Shown: positions 36,680 to 43,688 of the stretch, in pieces
How positions within the stretch are numbered: position 1 is the first letter of the stretch
Layout: each line of letters begins with the position of its first letter
NCBI RefSeq assembly: GCF_001514305.1
Contig: NZ_KQ949079.1
Location: 259,629-323,628, forward strand
Reading direction: 5' to 3'
DNA from: Streptomyces dysideae
GTDB lineage: Bacteria > Actinomycetota > Actinomycetes > Streptomycetales > Streptomycetaceae
DNA length: 64,000 bases
Made by a program: the position numbers and the translations under genes
The notes under the pieces: generated by a model
The model's input: only the letters and a program-made list of their open reading frames with translations
Databases searched by the model: none
What the model was told of the DNA's origin: nothing

Positions 36680-37282
36680 GTGCGACGGATGCACTACGGC
36701 GGCCGCGTAACGAGCCGGCCTGTCATTGTCTGTCTGCCCATCGCCGGAATCGCCGCGAGCGTCCTCGTCGGCCACAGCGGTCTGGACACGGTGGTCGGCT
36801 GTGGGATCGCCGCCGACGGCTACCCCTCCCAGACCGCGGAGGAATGGATCAGGTACGCCGACCATGTCGTCGTCGCCTCCCCGGTACAGGAGCGGGAGAC
36901 CAACCGGCGTGAGTTCACGCAGGGCCAGTTCCGGTACGAGACCGACCGCACGGTGACGTTCCGTACCGACAGCCTCCTGTGGTCCGCCGCGCGGCCCAGA
37001 CGTTCCCTGGGCAAGGGCTTCGACATGACGGCCCCCGGCTGGCAGGTGTACCGGGAGAGCGGCACCCGCGTCGAGAGTACGACCGCGAGCGCGCCCCGTC
37101 TGGAGACCGGCCACACCTATCTGCTCGCCGTCCGCTGGAGCGACGAGCTGAGCCCTGCCGACCGGCTCCCGTCGCTCGTCGCTACGCCTCCCGCTCCCGC
37201 GGATCACCCGCACTCCCGATCCACAGGAGCTGGGACAGCAGGCCGGCCCGGAGCAGCAGCGGTTCGACCACCTCGTACCTGA
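36680..37282 (+). pseudogene. Secreted or anchored hypothetical protein, 3' end lost
   Basis: GTG 36680 has GGGGGAG nine bases upstream. A hydrophobic N-terminal segment (PVIVCLPIAGIAASVLVG) is followed by WIRYADHVVVASPVQERE, FRYETDRTVTFRTDSLLW and TGHTYLLAVRWSDE. After about residue 160 the frame becomes Pro/Ser/Arg-rich and antisense to another coding-like stretch ending at 37182. The real gene therefore seems cut near 37150-37190. Family not recognised. Confidence 0.5.
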
Positions 37283-37310
37283 TCTGTACGCGCTCCCCGA
37301 CGGGAGCCTT
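37182..37310 (-). pseudogene. Possible C-terminal gene fragment
   Basis: The frame ending at TAG 37182 reads VQIRYEVVEPLLLRAGLLSQ followed by LLWIGSAGDPREREA, which looks like an ordinary protein end. There is no start codon or coding signal beyond about 37310. It meets the truncated plus-strand gene tail to tail. Low confidence; it may be chance. Confidence 0.25.
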
Positions 37311-37506
37311 TCCACACCTGTGGAAGGACGCCGGGCAGCCGTCCGGCCCGTGGTGACGTGAAGCCATCCTCCGTGCCTCCATCCTCCGTTCCTTCGCGCA
37401 GAACGGATGAGCGAGGCGCTCTTCCGGCGCCCATAGGGAAGACGGCTGATCTTTCCCGGGGGTTGTGCGGTCCTGCCGATGCAGCAGGTCACAGTGGCGG
37501 GAGCGG

Positions 37507-37797
37507 TCAAGGACGCGCGGTCGGCGTCTCCGTACCGGACGCCCGGCGCCGACCCGCGCCCCGGCCGGCTCGCCGGCGCCGCCGCCGCAGCCAGTCGCCG
37601 GCCTCCCCGAGAGCGACGAAGAAGGCGGACGAGGCGGCGCACTGCGCGAGCGAGGCGGGCTGGTCGAGTGCCTTGCCCAGGAGCCAGAGGACGAGGGCGA
37701 GCAGCAGCCACCAGACGGTGAGCGAGAACGCGAGGCGCCGAAGGCGCGGCTTGCCGGACACCGGTGGCGTGGATGAGATGGGTGACGTGGGTGACAT
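37507..37797 (-). CDS. Small one- or two-helix membrane protein
   Basis: A 96-residue protein from ATG 37797. A Ser/Pro-rich N-terminus is followed by LAFSLTVWWLLLALVLWLL and a second amphipathic stretch LAQCAASSAFFVALGEAG. The basic Arg-rich tail [14 protein letters not shown] is probably cytoplasmic. No family recognised. It is separated from the SCO0607-like gene by a 139-bp divergent gap. Confidence 0.55.
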   Translation of the reverse strand: MSPTSPISSTPPVSGKPRLRRLAFSLTVWWLLLALVLWLLGKALDQPASLAQCAASSAFFVALGEAGDWLRRRRRRAGRGAGRRRASGTETPTARP

Positions 37798-37860
37798 GGG
37801 GGCGCCACTGTATCGACGGCGGTCTCGCGTGCCCACCCCGGTAACTGCGCGCATCGCTTC

Positions 37861-37876
37861 TGAGTACCGGTACTCA
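37861..37876. promoter_or_regulatory. Perfect palindrome TGAGTACCGGTACTCA
   Basis: A 16-bp perfect palindrome 60 bases upstream of the SCO0607-like lipoprotein gene and 63 bases upstream of the divergent small membrane protein. Palindromes with GTACCGGTAC-type cores are typical operators of dimeric MarR, TetR or PadR-like repressors. Regulator unknown; none is encoded next to it. Confidence 0.55.
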
Positions 37877-37936
37877 TGCCGCTTTTCCCCGGCTCCCGCA
37901 GGCTGGTCGCATCAGCCACCCGTGGGGGAGACAACC

Positions 37937-38248
37937 ATGCGTATCACCAACCGAGTTCACCGTCCGTCGTCCGTGCTGGGCCTCGCCCTCGCCGGTGCCG
38001 CCGTCGCCGCCGTGCTCACCGGCTGCTCCATCAAGGAGGCCAGCTGCGGGGGCGGCGAGTACCCGGTGATGACCGTGGGCAGCACCGGAAGCGCGTGCGT
38101 GAGCAACGGCGAGGAGCCGCCGGAGGGATACGTCCGCTACCCGGAGGGCAAGGTCCCCGAGCAGGTCGGCGACAAGTGGGACACCTACTGGAGCACCCAC
38201 ACCATCGACAAGAACGGCAAGATCATCGAGGTGGCCGAAGGCGAGTGA
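37937..38248 (+). CDS. SCO0607-family lipoprotein
   Basis: A 103-residue exported lipoprotein. Signal peptide MRITNRVHRPSSVLGLALAG with lipobox LTGC (Cys30). The mature part has conserved CGGGEYPVMTVGSTGSACVS with paired cysteines and VPEQVGDKWDTYWSTHTIDK. I recognise this as the small lipoprotein family named for S. coelicolor SCO0607. Function unknown. Followed by two further exported proteins in the same direction. Confidence 0.8.
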   Translation: MRITNRVHRPSSVLGLALAGAAVAAVLTGCSIKEASCGGGEYPVMTVGSTGSACVSNGEEPPEGYVRYPEGKVPEQVGDKWDTYWSTHTIDKNGKIIEVAEGE

Positions 38249-38266
38249 CGGGTGGGAGAGGTGGGG

Positions 38267-38298
38267 CACCTGGTGTGAACTGCACCTGGTGTGAACTG
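38267..38298. repeat. Two tandem copies of CACCTGGTGTGAACTG
   Basis: Two exact adjacent 16-bp copies between the SCO0607-like and DUF6153 genes. They are enclosed by GTGGGGCA and TGCCCCAC, which can pair as an eight-base stem, so the array sits in the loop of a potential hairpin. It could be a terminator or a regulatory site for the downstream gene. Confidence 0.8.
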
Positions 38299-38336
38299 CC
38301 CCACTCGGGCAGCGCGGACGCGACGGCTTCCGTAGC

Positions 38337-38765
38337 ATGGCGTTCGTGACAGCCCGTGCACAGTTCCGCCGTGTGCGCCCGCCCCAGGGGTGGGCGCGGA
38401 CGTGTGTGCTGGTCGGGCTGCTGATCGGGCTGCTGGGGATGCACGGCCTCGCACCGGGCGGGACGCCCGCCCACTCCGGCGGCGGCCATCACCCGCATGC
38501 CGCCGCCATGGCGCACACCCAGTTGACCGCCCTGGACGACGAGTTCGTCTGTGACGGCGACAGCGGCGACGGCGGACACGCCCAGCACGCCGACCCGGCC
38601 TGCGCCTCCGCCGCCGTCGGTGGCGGCCCGGCCCTCGCGGCACCGCTGCCCGACCCCGTCGGCGCCGCCGTGCCCGCGGGCACCTCGCACCGCTCCCTCA
38701 CCACCTCGCCCGAGGACGGCCGCGCGCCGTCCTCACTGGCGGAACTGCAACTCCTGCGGATATAG
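38337..38765 (+). CDS. DUF6153-like exported protein
   Basis: A 142-residue protein with an N-terminal membrane helix (TCVLVGLLIGLLGMHGLAPG) followed by a His-rich segment (HSGGGHHPHAAAMAHT) and two cysteines spaced widely (FVCDGD, PACAS). This pattern is that of the DUF6153 family. The histidines could bind metal. It precedes a DUF305 lipoprotein by 116 bases, an arrangement that suggests a shared extracytoplasmic metal-related role. Confidence 0.7.
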   Translation: MAFVTARAQFRRVRPPQGWARTCVLVGLLIGLLGMHGLAPGGTPAHSGGGHHPHAAAMAHTQLTALDDEFVCDGDSGDGGHAQHADPACASAAVGGGPALAAPLPDPVGAAVPAGTSHRSLTTSPEDGRAPSSLAELQLLRI

Positions 38766-38881
38766 GACAAGACCGCGCCGACCCGCCCCGGAGCGGGAAC
38801 GGCCCCTGTCATGTCCCACGCCGCTCAGCACACCAACTGCTGCGGCGGCGCATCCTTCGTACACACCGCAGGAGCACCACC

Positions 38882-39514
38882 ATGACCAGTGCCCGTACCC
38901 TCGTGCGCCGTGCCGCGCTCGGCGCCACGGCCGTCGCCGCCGCTCTCGTCCTCACCGCGTGCGGCAGCGACGACGGCGGCTCCGGCACCGCCGCCGCCGA
39001 CACGTCGGCGTCCGCCAGTGCCGAGGCCACCGCCGACGCGCACAACGAGCAGGACGTGTCCTTCGCGCAGGGCATGATCCCGCACCACCAGCAGGCCGTT
39101 CAGATGTCGAAGATGGCCGCGACTCAGGCCTCGTCCGCCGAGGTCAAGGACCTCGCCGCGCGGATCGAGAAGGCCCAGGACCCGGAGATCGAGACGATGT
39201 CCGGGTGGCTGAAGGCGTGGGGCGAGGACGTGCCCGCCGACATGCCCGGCATGGACCATGGAAACTCCGGCCACTCCGGCATGCCCGGGATGATGGACAC
39301 CGAGGACATGGACGAGCTGATGAAGGCGTCCGGCAAGGGCTTCGACACGGTGTTCCTGACCATGATGGTCGAGCATCACGAGGGCGCCGTGGAGATGGCG
39401 ACCACCGAGAAGGACAAGGGCCAGTACGGGCCCGCCACGAAGCTCGCCGACGACATCATCACCGCGCAGACCACCGAGATCGAGGAGATGAACAAGCTGC
39501 TCGGCAAGAGCTGA
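38882..39514 (+). CDS. DUF305 lipoprotein
   Basis: A 210-residue ferritin-like exported protein. Lipobox LTAC gives Cys27. Two half-domains carry the DUF305 histidine pairs: GMIPHHQQAVQMSKMA and TMMVEHHEGAVEMATT. Between them lies a Met/His/Gly-rich loop (PGMDHGNSGHSGMPGMMD) of the kind found in copper-handling proteins. Family members often sit near copper or redox genes. A strong hairpin terminator follows. Confidence 0.88.
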   Translation: MTSARTLVRRAALGATAVAAALVLTACGSDDGGSGTAAADTSASASAEATADAHNEQDVSFAQGMIPHHQQAVQMSKMAATQASSAEVKDLAARIEKAQDPEIETMSGWLKAWGEDVPADMPGMDHGNSGHSGMPGMMDTEDMDELMKASGKGFDTVFLTMMVEHHEGAVEMATTEKDKGQYGPATKLADDIITAQTTEIEEMNKLLGKS

Positions 39515-39525
39515 CACGGCAAGGG

Positions 39526-39572
39526 CCGTCCGGCGAGGTGCGGGGCCTGCCGCCTCGCACTTCGCCGGACGG
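39526..39572. terminator. Hairpin terminator between DUF305 and phytase genes
   Basis: A 17-bp stem (39526-39542 with 39556-39572, one G-U/mismatch position) and a 13-base loop, placed 12 bases after the DUF305 stop and 38 bases from the convergent phytase stop. It can act for both strands. No T tract, which is normal in Streptomyces. Confidence 0.8.
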
Positions 39573-39609
39573 TCCGGGGCCTGCCGCCAGTAGGTGGCCG
39601 TACGGAACG

Positions 39610-40932
39610 TCACATGTCGGCCGCGTCCACCACGGCGCCGAGGTCGACGAACTTGAACCCGGTCGCCGTGCGGGTGCCGCCCTCGCCGTCCGGGACGCCG
39701 GGCGTCTCCTGACCGTCCTGGACGACGAGGAGGCCGCGCGGGTAGCGGGTGCCCAGCGGGGCGTTCAGTACGGCGGCGCCGTCGCACTCCTCCACGCTGT
39801 CGAGGGTCGCCGAGGCGGCGGCGACGCGGAAGCCGCCCTCGTACTCGTTGCGCTCGCTCACCTCGCGGTCGTAGAGGGCGAAGGTGTTGTCACCCTGGCT
39901 GGAGGCGAGCAAGTAGCCGTCGCCGTCCCGCTCCTGATAGAGCGTCAGTCCCTCGACGTCGGCGGTCAGATGCTTGCCGCCGTAGCCGGGGTCGGCGCCC
40001 GGCACGCACTCCTCGGTCTCCTCGTCGTAGGTGCCGGGGACGCCGTACTCCTTCACCTTGTCCACGAGGGCCGGGGTGCCGGTGAGGTCGGCGCGCAGCC
40101 GCCAGATGCCGACGTCCTCCTGGCCGGCGTAGAGCGTGCCGGTGGCGGGGTCGACGACCACGCCCTCGACCTGCGGGAGTTCGTCGGGCTCGGCGCAGGG
40201 GCTCCAGGACGTGCCGTCGGGCAGCCGGAAGGAGGAGGGGAGGTCGAGGGTGCGGACCTTTCGGTAGCCGACGGTGCCGTTGGCGGCCGGGACGAGTTCG
40301 AGGAGCGCGAGGCGGGTACGCTCGCGCTGGCTGACCAGGGCGTACGTCCGTCCGGTGGCCTTGTCGGTCCAGGTGGCGAGGCCGTACGCGGTGCGCTGGT
40401 CGTTGATCTCGGCCTGGTCGGCGGAGAAGACCGGGGCGGCGCCGGGGTCGGTGACGTCCTTCAGGGGGCCGCCCGGCCGCGACGGGTCGATGCGGTAGAT
40501 CCGCAGCCGGTCGTTGCCCCGGTCGCTGACGACCGCGACGTCGGCGCGGCCGGCGGAGGTGCGCAGACCGGAGACGAGGTCGACGTTGTTGTAGCGGCCA
40601 GGGGCGTCGTCCGCGCCCGGCGGCTCCGGAGCGGACAGCGATTGCACAAGCCGCGCGTCGAGGTCGTAGACCCGCAGGCCGCCCTCCTTCGCGGTGGCCA
40701 CGACGAGGCTGCGGCCGGGATCGGCGGCGTTCCGCCAGATCGCCGGGTCGTCGGCGTCGGAGTTGCCGCCGGCCTCGTCGTCGTAGAGCGCGGCGGTCTC
40801 ACTGTTCGCGGTCACCGCGGGCAGACCGTGCGGCCCGGCCGCCCCCGCGGGGATCGTGGCAAGGAGGGTGGTGAGTGCGGTGCCGCCGGCGAGGGCCGCG
40901 GCTCTGCGGGCGGTGCGGCTCGTCGTTCTCAC
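39610..40932 (-). CDS. Secreted beta-propeller phytase
   Basis: A 440-residue exported enzyme with a Sec-type signal peptide (ARRAAALAGGTALTTLLATI then PAGA). The mature protein shows the BPP phytase pattern: NSDADDPAIWRNAADPGRSL, RYNNVDLVSGLRTSAGRADV, VAVVSDRGNDRLRIY and TADVEGLTLYQERDGDGYLL. The acidic residues in DDPAIW, EGVVVD and DVEGL would bind calcium. It releases phosphate from phytate. GTG start at 40932. Phosphate control is likely in streptomycetes, but no clear PHO box was identified. Confidence 0.88.
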   Translation of the reverse strand: MRTTSRTARRAAALAGGTALTTLLATIPAGAAGPHGLPAVTANSETAALYDDEAGGNSDADDPAIWRNAADPGRSLVVATAKEGGLRVYDLDARLVQSLSAPEPPGADDAPGRYNNVDLVSGLRTSAGRADVAVVSDRGNDRLRIYRIDPSRPGGPLKDVTDPGAAPVFSADQAEINDQRTAYGLATWTDKATGRTYALVSQRERTRLALLELVPAANGTVGYRKVRTLDLPSSFRLPDGTSWSPCAEPDELPQVEGVVVDPATGTLYAGQEDVGIWRLRADLTGTPALVDKVKEYGVPGTYDEETEECVPGADPGYGGKHLTADVEGLTLYQERDGDGYLLASSQGDNTFALYDREVSERNEYEGGFRVAAASATLDSVEECDGAAVLNAPLGTRYPRGLLVVQDGQETPGVPDGEGGTRTATGFKFVDLGAVVDAADM

Positions 40933-41030
40933 AGGCGCGCTTCCTTACTCCAGGATGTCAAGGACATGCCGATGGTGCGAGGGAAAGTTTGCGCGCAGTG
41001 GGCCGTGAGCTGTCCAGCAGCACAATCTCG

Positions 41031-41246
41031 TCAGGCCGCCTCCCACCCCTCGGCCCGACCGGCGTTGGCGGCGGACCGCAGACCGGTGTGCATCGGCACG
41101 GGCAGGACGCCTTCCCGCCACTGAACCCAGTAGACCCGCCCGAAGAACGACCACCACGTCCGCCGCACAGCGATGACGGTGCCAACGTTGTCGCCCTCGC
41201 GGTAGTGCAGCACCTTGTCGCCGACCTGAAAGCCGGACCTGCTCAT
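41031..41246 (-). CDS. Small SH3-like hypothetical protein
   Basis: A 71-residue protein starting MSRSGFQVGDKVLHYREGDN. The pattern VGDKVLHY...VGTVIAV...WVQWREG is that of a small beta-barrel (SH3/KOW-like) domain found as a single-domain protein in actinobacteria. There is no membrane segment. It stands alone about 100 bases upstream of the phytase on the same strand. Confidence 0.5.
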   Translation of the reverse strand: MSRSGFQVGDKVLHYREGDNVGTVIAVRRTWWSFFGRVYWVQWREGVLPVPMHTGLRSAANAGRAEGWEAA

Positions 41247-41633
41247 ACGCCCCCCCGGGACTGGTTCCCCATGTGGCCGAATCCGGCCTGCCCGAGCCGG
41301 GCGAGAGAACTGTGCCAGTGATCACTCGCGCAGGTCTATTAAGTTTCAACCATCCCGAGGTGAAGATCATCACAGCGGTGGGGTGTAACAACAAGGGCCG
41401 GATGTACGCATGCCGGACAGACGCCACCCCCGGCCTTGCCCCCGCCACCCATGCGCGTCGCAACTCCCCAAAACCCAGGGGAAGTTGGCCCGCGACTCCG
41501 CCCTCGCGGAATTTTGAGGCTTTCCTGAGCTTTCCTCAAACTCTCGTCTCAAGCGCTGGCGAACGTATAGAAAAGACGCGCACACGACACCCGGGGAAGC
41601 GTCACAGAGGCGCGGCGTACCGTTCTTCCCTTC
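41247..41633. other. Intergenic region, locally AT-richer
   Basis: A 387-bp gap. 41500-41580 is clearly richer in A and T than the rest of the window and contains TATAGA at 41566, a possible -10 element for the gene at 41634, with no convincing -35 at the right spacing. Nothing else supported. Confidence 0.3.
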
Positions 41634-42076
41634 ATGACCACTGCAGCCGTGTTGCTGACAGCAACCGGCGCAGGCGCCGTCACGCCGGACGATGAACCGG
41701 CACCGGCCGATGACGCAAAGATTGTCCTGAATGACGGAACCGTCGTGGACGCAAACGGCGAAATCGAGTTCACTTTCACCGGCGAAAAGCCCGCCGCGAA
41801 GACACCCCGAGCCAACAGGGCTTGTCCTGAGGTGAATGACCCTCCGAAGTACAAGGTGAAGGGTGCGCCGTACTTCCTGCCGGACAAGAGTAAGCCTCAG
41901 TCGACGTGGCTCCTGCCTCGCCAATCGGTTTCGTGGACGATAACGGGGTCCCACACCTTCACCTCGACGTCACCGGCGGATATGAGGCGGAAGCCAAAAT
42001 TATCGTCGCAAAGGGGGTCTTCGAACTTGAGCGGTGCGCCCCTGTTGGTCGGCGTCCGCCCCCAGGGCCCTCGTAA
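41634..42076 (+). pseudogene. Secreted hypothetical gene with frameshift and replaced 3' end
   Basis: From ATG 41634 the frame gives a short hydrophobic start, then DDAKIVLNDGTVVDANGEIE, CPEVNDPPKYKVKGAPYFLP and RQSVSWTITGSHTF. Near 41955 the sensible continuation moves to another frame: HLDVTGGYEAEAKIIVAKG. That frame then enters the inverted-repeat element at 42013 and stops at 42076. Codon use is less GC3-biased than in neighbouring genes, suggesting recent arrival. The protein type recurs in Streptomyces as secreted proteins of unknown role. Confidence 0.5.
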
Positions 42077-42171
42077 GCCGGGGATGTGACACTCCCGCGG
42101 AAACTGTCACATCCTCGCGGCTTACCAGTCGGCGCCCGGCGTCCGCGCACCGCTCAACTTCGAAGACCCCC
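42013..42171. repeat. 159-bp imperfect palindrome (MITE-like element)
   Basis: The ends are 27-bp inverted repeats, 42013-42039 and 42145-42171, with one mismatch (GGGGGTCTTCGAACTTGAGC start). Inside, GTAAGCCG at 42073 pairs with CGGCTTAC at 42118, and GGATGTGACA at 42082-42091 pairs exactly with TGTCACATCC at 42105-42114. No coding capacity for a transposase. Both flanking genes lose similarity exactly at its borders. Size and structure fit a non-autonomous MITE; no target duplication was identified. Confidence 0.65.
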
Positions 42172-42173
42172 AT

Positions 42174-42307
42174 TCCTGTGCCAGGGTTTCCGCTCCGGCG
42201 CTGCACCCGGTGACCTTGGGGTCGAGCCCCTCACAGGCCTGGCCCGAACAGGTCGGCGCGGCCGCGGTTCCGAGCGTCGCGTCGGCCGAGGGCTGAGTGG
42301 ATTCCAC
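42174..42307 (-). pseudogene. DUF2690 (YjfA-like) protein fragment
   Basis: From GTG 42307 the frame reads AAAPTCSGQACEGLDPKVTG followed by CSAGAETLAQEWG. This is the cysteine pattern of DUF2690 exported proteins. The coding similarity stops where the palindromic element begins, so roughly the last half of the domain is missing. A stop lies a few codons upstream of the GTG, so the signal peptide has also been lost or the start is elsewhere. Confidence 0.45.
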
Positions 42308-42382
42308 GCCCGCACACGCCTACCGCCCGCGCCCTGTGCCTCGCTCGACCCGCCATCTGCTCATTCACCCGACACGCTACGT

Positions 42383-42700
42383 TCAGGGCAGGTTGAGGCC
42401 GATGCCGAGGCCCAGGTCGAACCACACCGACTTGCCCTCCGGGCGGGCCAGGCCGTCGTACGGTACGGCCGGGCCGTGCCCCCCGTTTGCCGGCGGTGAG
42501 GGCGTCCACCAGGTGCAGGCCCCGTCCGCCCTGCGCCCACTGCTGAGGCGTCATCCCCCTTATGACCGGCGGGTTTTCGTCCCCGTCGTACACGACGACC
42601 CGTACGCGTCCGTCCTCCACCGCCAGCCACAGCGCCGCGCCGTCGCCCTTCGCGTGTACGCAGGCGTTGGTGACGAGTTCGGAGGTCGAGTCCGGGAAGC
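42383..42700 (-). pseudogene. HATPase_c (anti-sigma-like) gene fragment, frameshifted
   Basis: Reading toward 42383: STSELVTNACVHAKGDGAAL (N-box), VRVVVYDGDENPPVIR (G1-type), QGGRGLHLVDALTAG (G2), then a frameshift near 42480, and in the next frame HGPAVPYDGLARPEGKSVWF followed by DLGLGIGLNLP and TGA. These are the ATP-binding motifs of small RsbW-like kinases that pair with DUF5753/DUF397 loci. The first ~40 residues are missing, and the break meets the truncated DUF5753 gene at about 42700. Confidence 0.75.
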
Positions 42701-43053
42701 CGTACAACGCGATCATCCACGAGGCCGCGCTACGTATGCGCGTCGGCGGCCCCAAAGTCACCCGCGCCCAGCTCGCGCATCTCCTCGAGGTGTCCGAGAG
42801 GCCGAACGTCACGATTCGCGTGATCCCGTTCTCAGCCGACGGATTCGCGGGGTCGGGCCTCCCCATGCAGTACCTCGGCGGAACCGTCCCGCAACTCGAC
42901 ACCGTGCAGATCGACACCCAGCACGGGGCCGAGTTCATCGATGCCACCGCCCAGTTGAATCGCTACCGAGCGCTACTCGAACGCGTGGACAGCACTGCCC
43001 TCCCGCAGGATGCTTCACTTGACCTCGTCCGTCGTATCGCCCAGGAACTCTGA
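42697..43053 (+). pseudogene. DUF5753 domain fragment of an XRE regulator
   Basis: From about 42697 the frame reads KPYNAIIHEAALRMRVGGPK, VTRAQLAHLLEVSERPNVTI and QYLGGTVPQLDTVQIDTQHG, ending QDASLDLVRRIAQEL at 43053. This is the C-terminal half of a DUF5753 domain. The helix-turn-helix and first half are absent. The upstream sequence belongs to the divergent ATP-binding fragment, so both lost their 5' regions at one point. The partner DUF397 gene follows intact. Confidence 0.8.
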
Positions 43054-43063
43054 GAGGCCACGC

Positions 43064-43252
43064 GTGTCCACAACCCTCCACTGGCAGAAGTCGTCGTTCT
43101 CAGCAGGCGACGAGGACACGAACTGCCTGGAAATAGCCGCCTCCACCCCCACCACCCTCCACCTCCGCGAAAGCGATCACCCCACCACGACCCTCACCCC
43201 CACCCTCACCGCCCTCCACGCCCTGCTCACCACCCTCGGGCGCGCACACTGA
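43064..43252 (+). CDS. DUF397 (BldB-like) small protein
   Basis: A 62-residue DUF397 protein with the core LHWQKSSFSAGDEDTNCLEI. GTG 43064 has GAGAGG upstream and lies ten bases after the DUF5753 fragment's stop. It is intact, but its partner regulator has lost the DNA-binding domain. The 3' end overlaps the convergent membrane protein gene by 26 bases. Confidence 0.8.
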   Translation: MSTTLHWQKSSFSAGDEDTNCLEIAASTPTTLHLRESDHPTTTLTPTLTALHALLTTLGRAH

Positions 43253-43661
43253 CCACCGGCACCAACCGCTCATACCGCCACGCCGACAACCCCAGCGCAG
43301 CTGGGAGTTGCAGGTTGTACATCGCCACGATCAGCATCAAGAACCCCCAGTCGACCGGCTGCTCGTCCCCGGCCACCGCCGCCCGCGTGATCTCCACGAC
43401 GAGCAGGACGAACGTGTACAGGCTGGTGTCGATCACGGCCGTGCGCCACCGCGACAGGGCCGGCAGCCGCATCCGTACCCCGGTCAGTACGGCGATCGCG
43501 GCCGCCGGGAAGACCAGCTGGTCCGGGGAGCGGAAGGCCTCCTTGGCCCAGGCGTCGAAGTCCAGGGCGAAGTAGAGGATGCTGACCACCTGCCCTACCG
43601 CCAGTGAGGCGAGCGTGACGATCGCCGCGTACGACAGGGCACTGCGCCATGGAGTGATCAC
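43227..43661 (-). CDS. Four-helix membrane protein, unknown
   Basis: A 144-residue protein with helices at AAIVTLASLAVGQVVSILYF, LVFPAAAIAVLTGV, TAVIDTSLYTFVLLVVEI and WGFLMLIVAMYNLQLPAALG. It lies just downstream of the histidine kinase gene on the same strand (27-bp gap), so it may be part of that transcript. No family named. Confidence 0.7.
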   Translation of the reverse strand: MITPWRSALSYAAIVTLASLAVGQVVSILYFALDFDAWAKEAFRSPDQLVFPAAAIAVLTGVRMRLPALSRWRTAVIDTSLYTFVLLVVEITRAAVAGDEQPVDWGFLMLIVAMYNLQLPAALGLSAWRYERLVPVVSVRARGW

Positions 43662-43688
43662 GTGTGGTCCTTCCCCCGTGTTGTGTGA

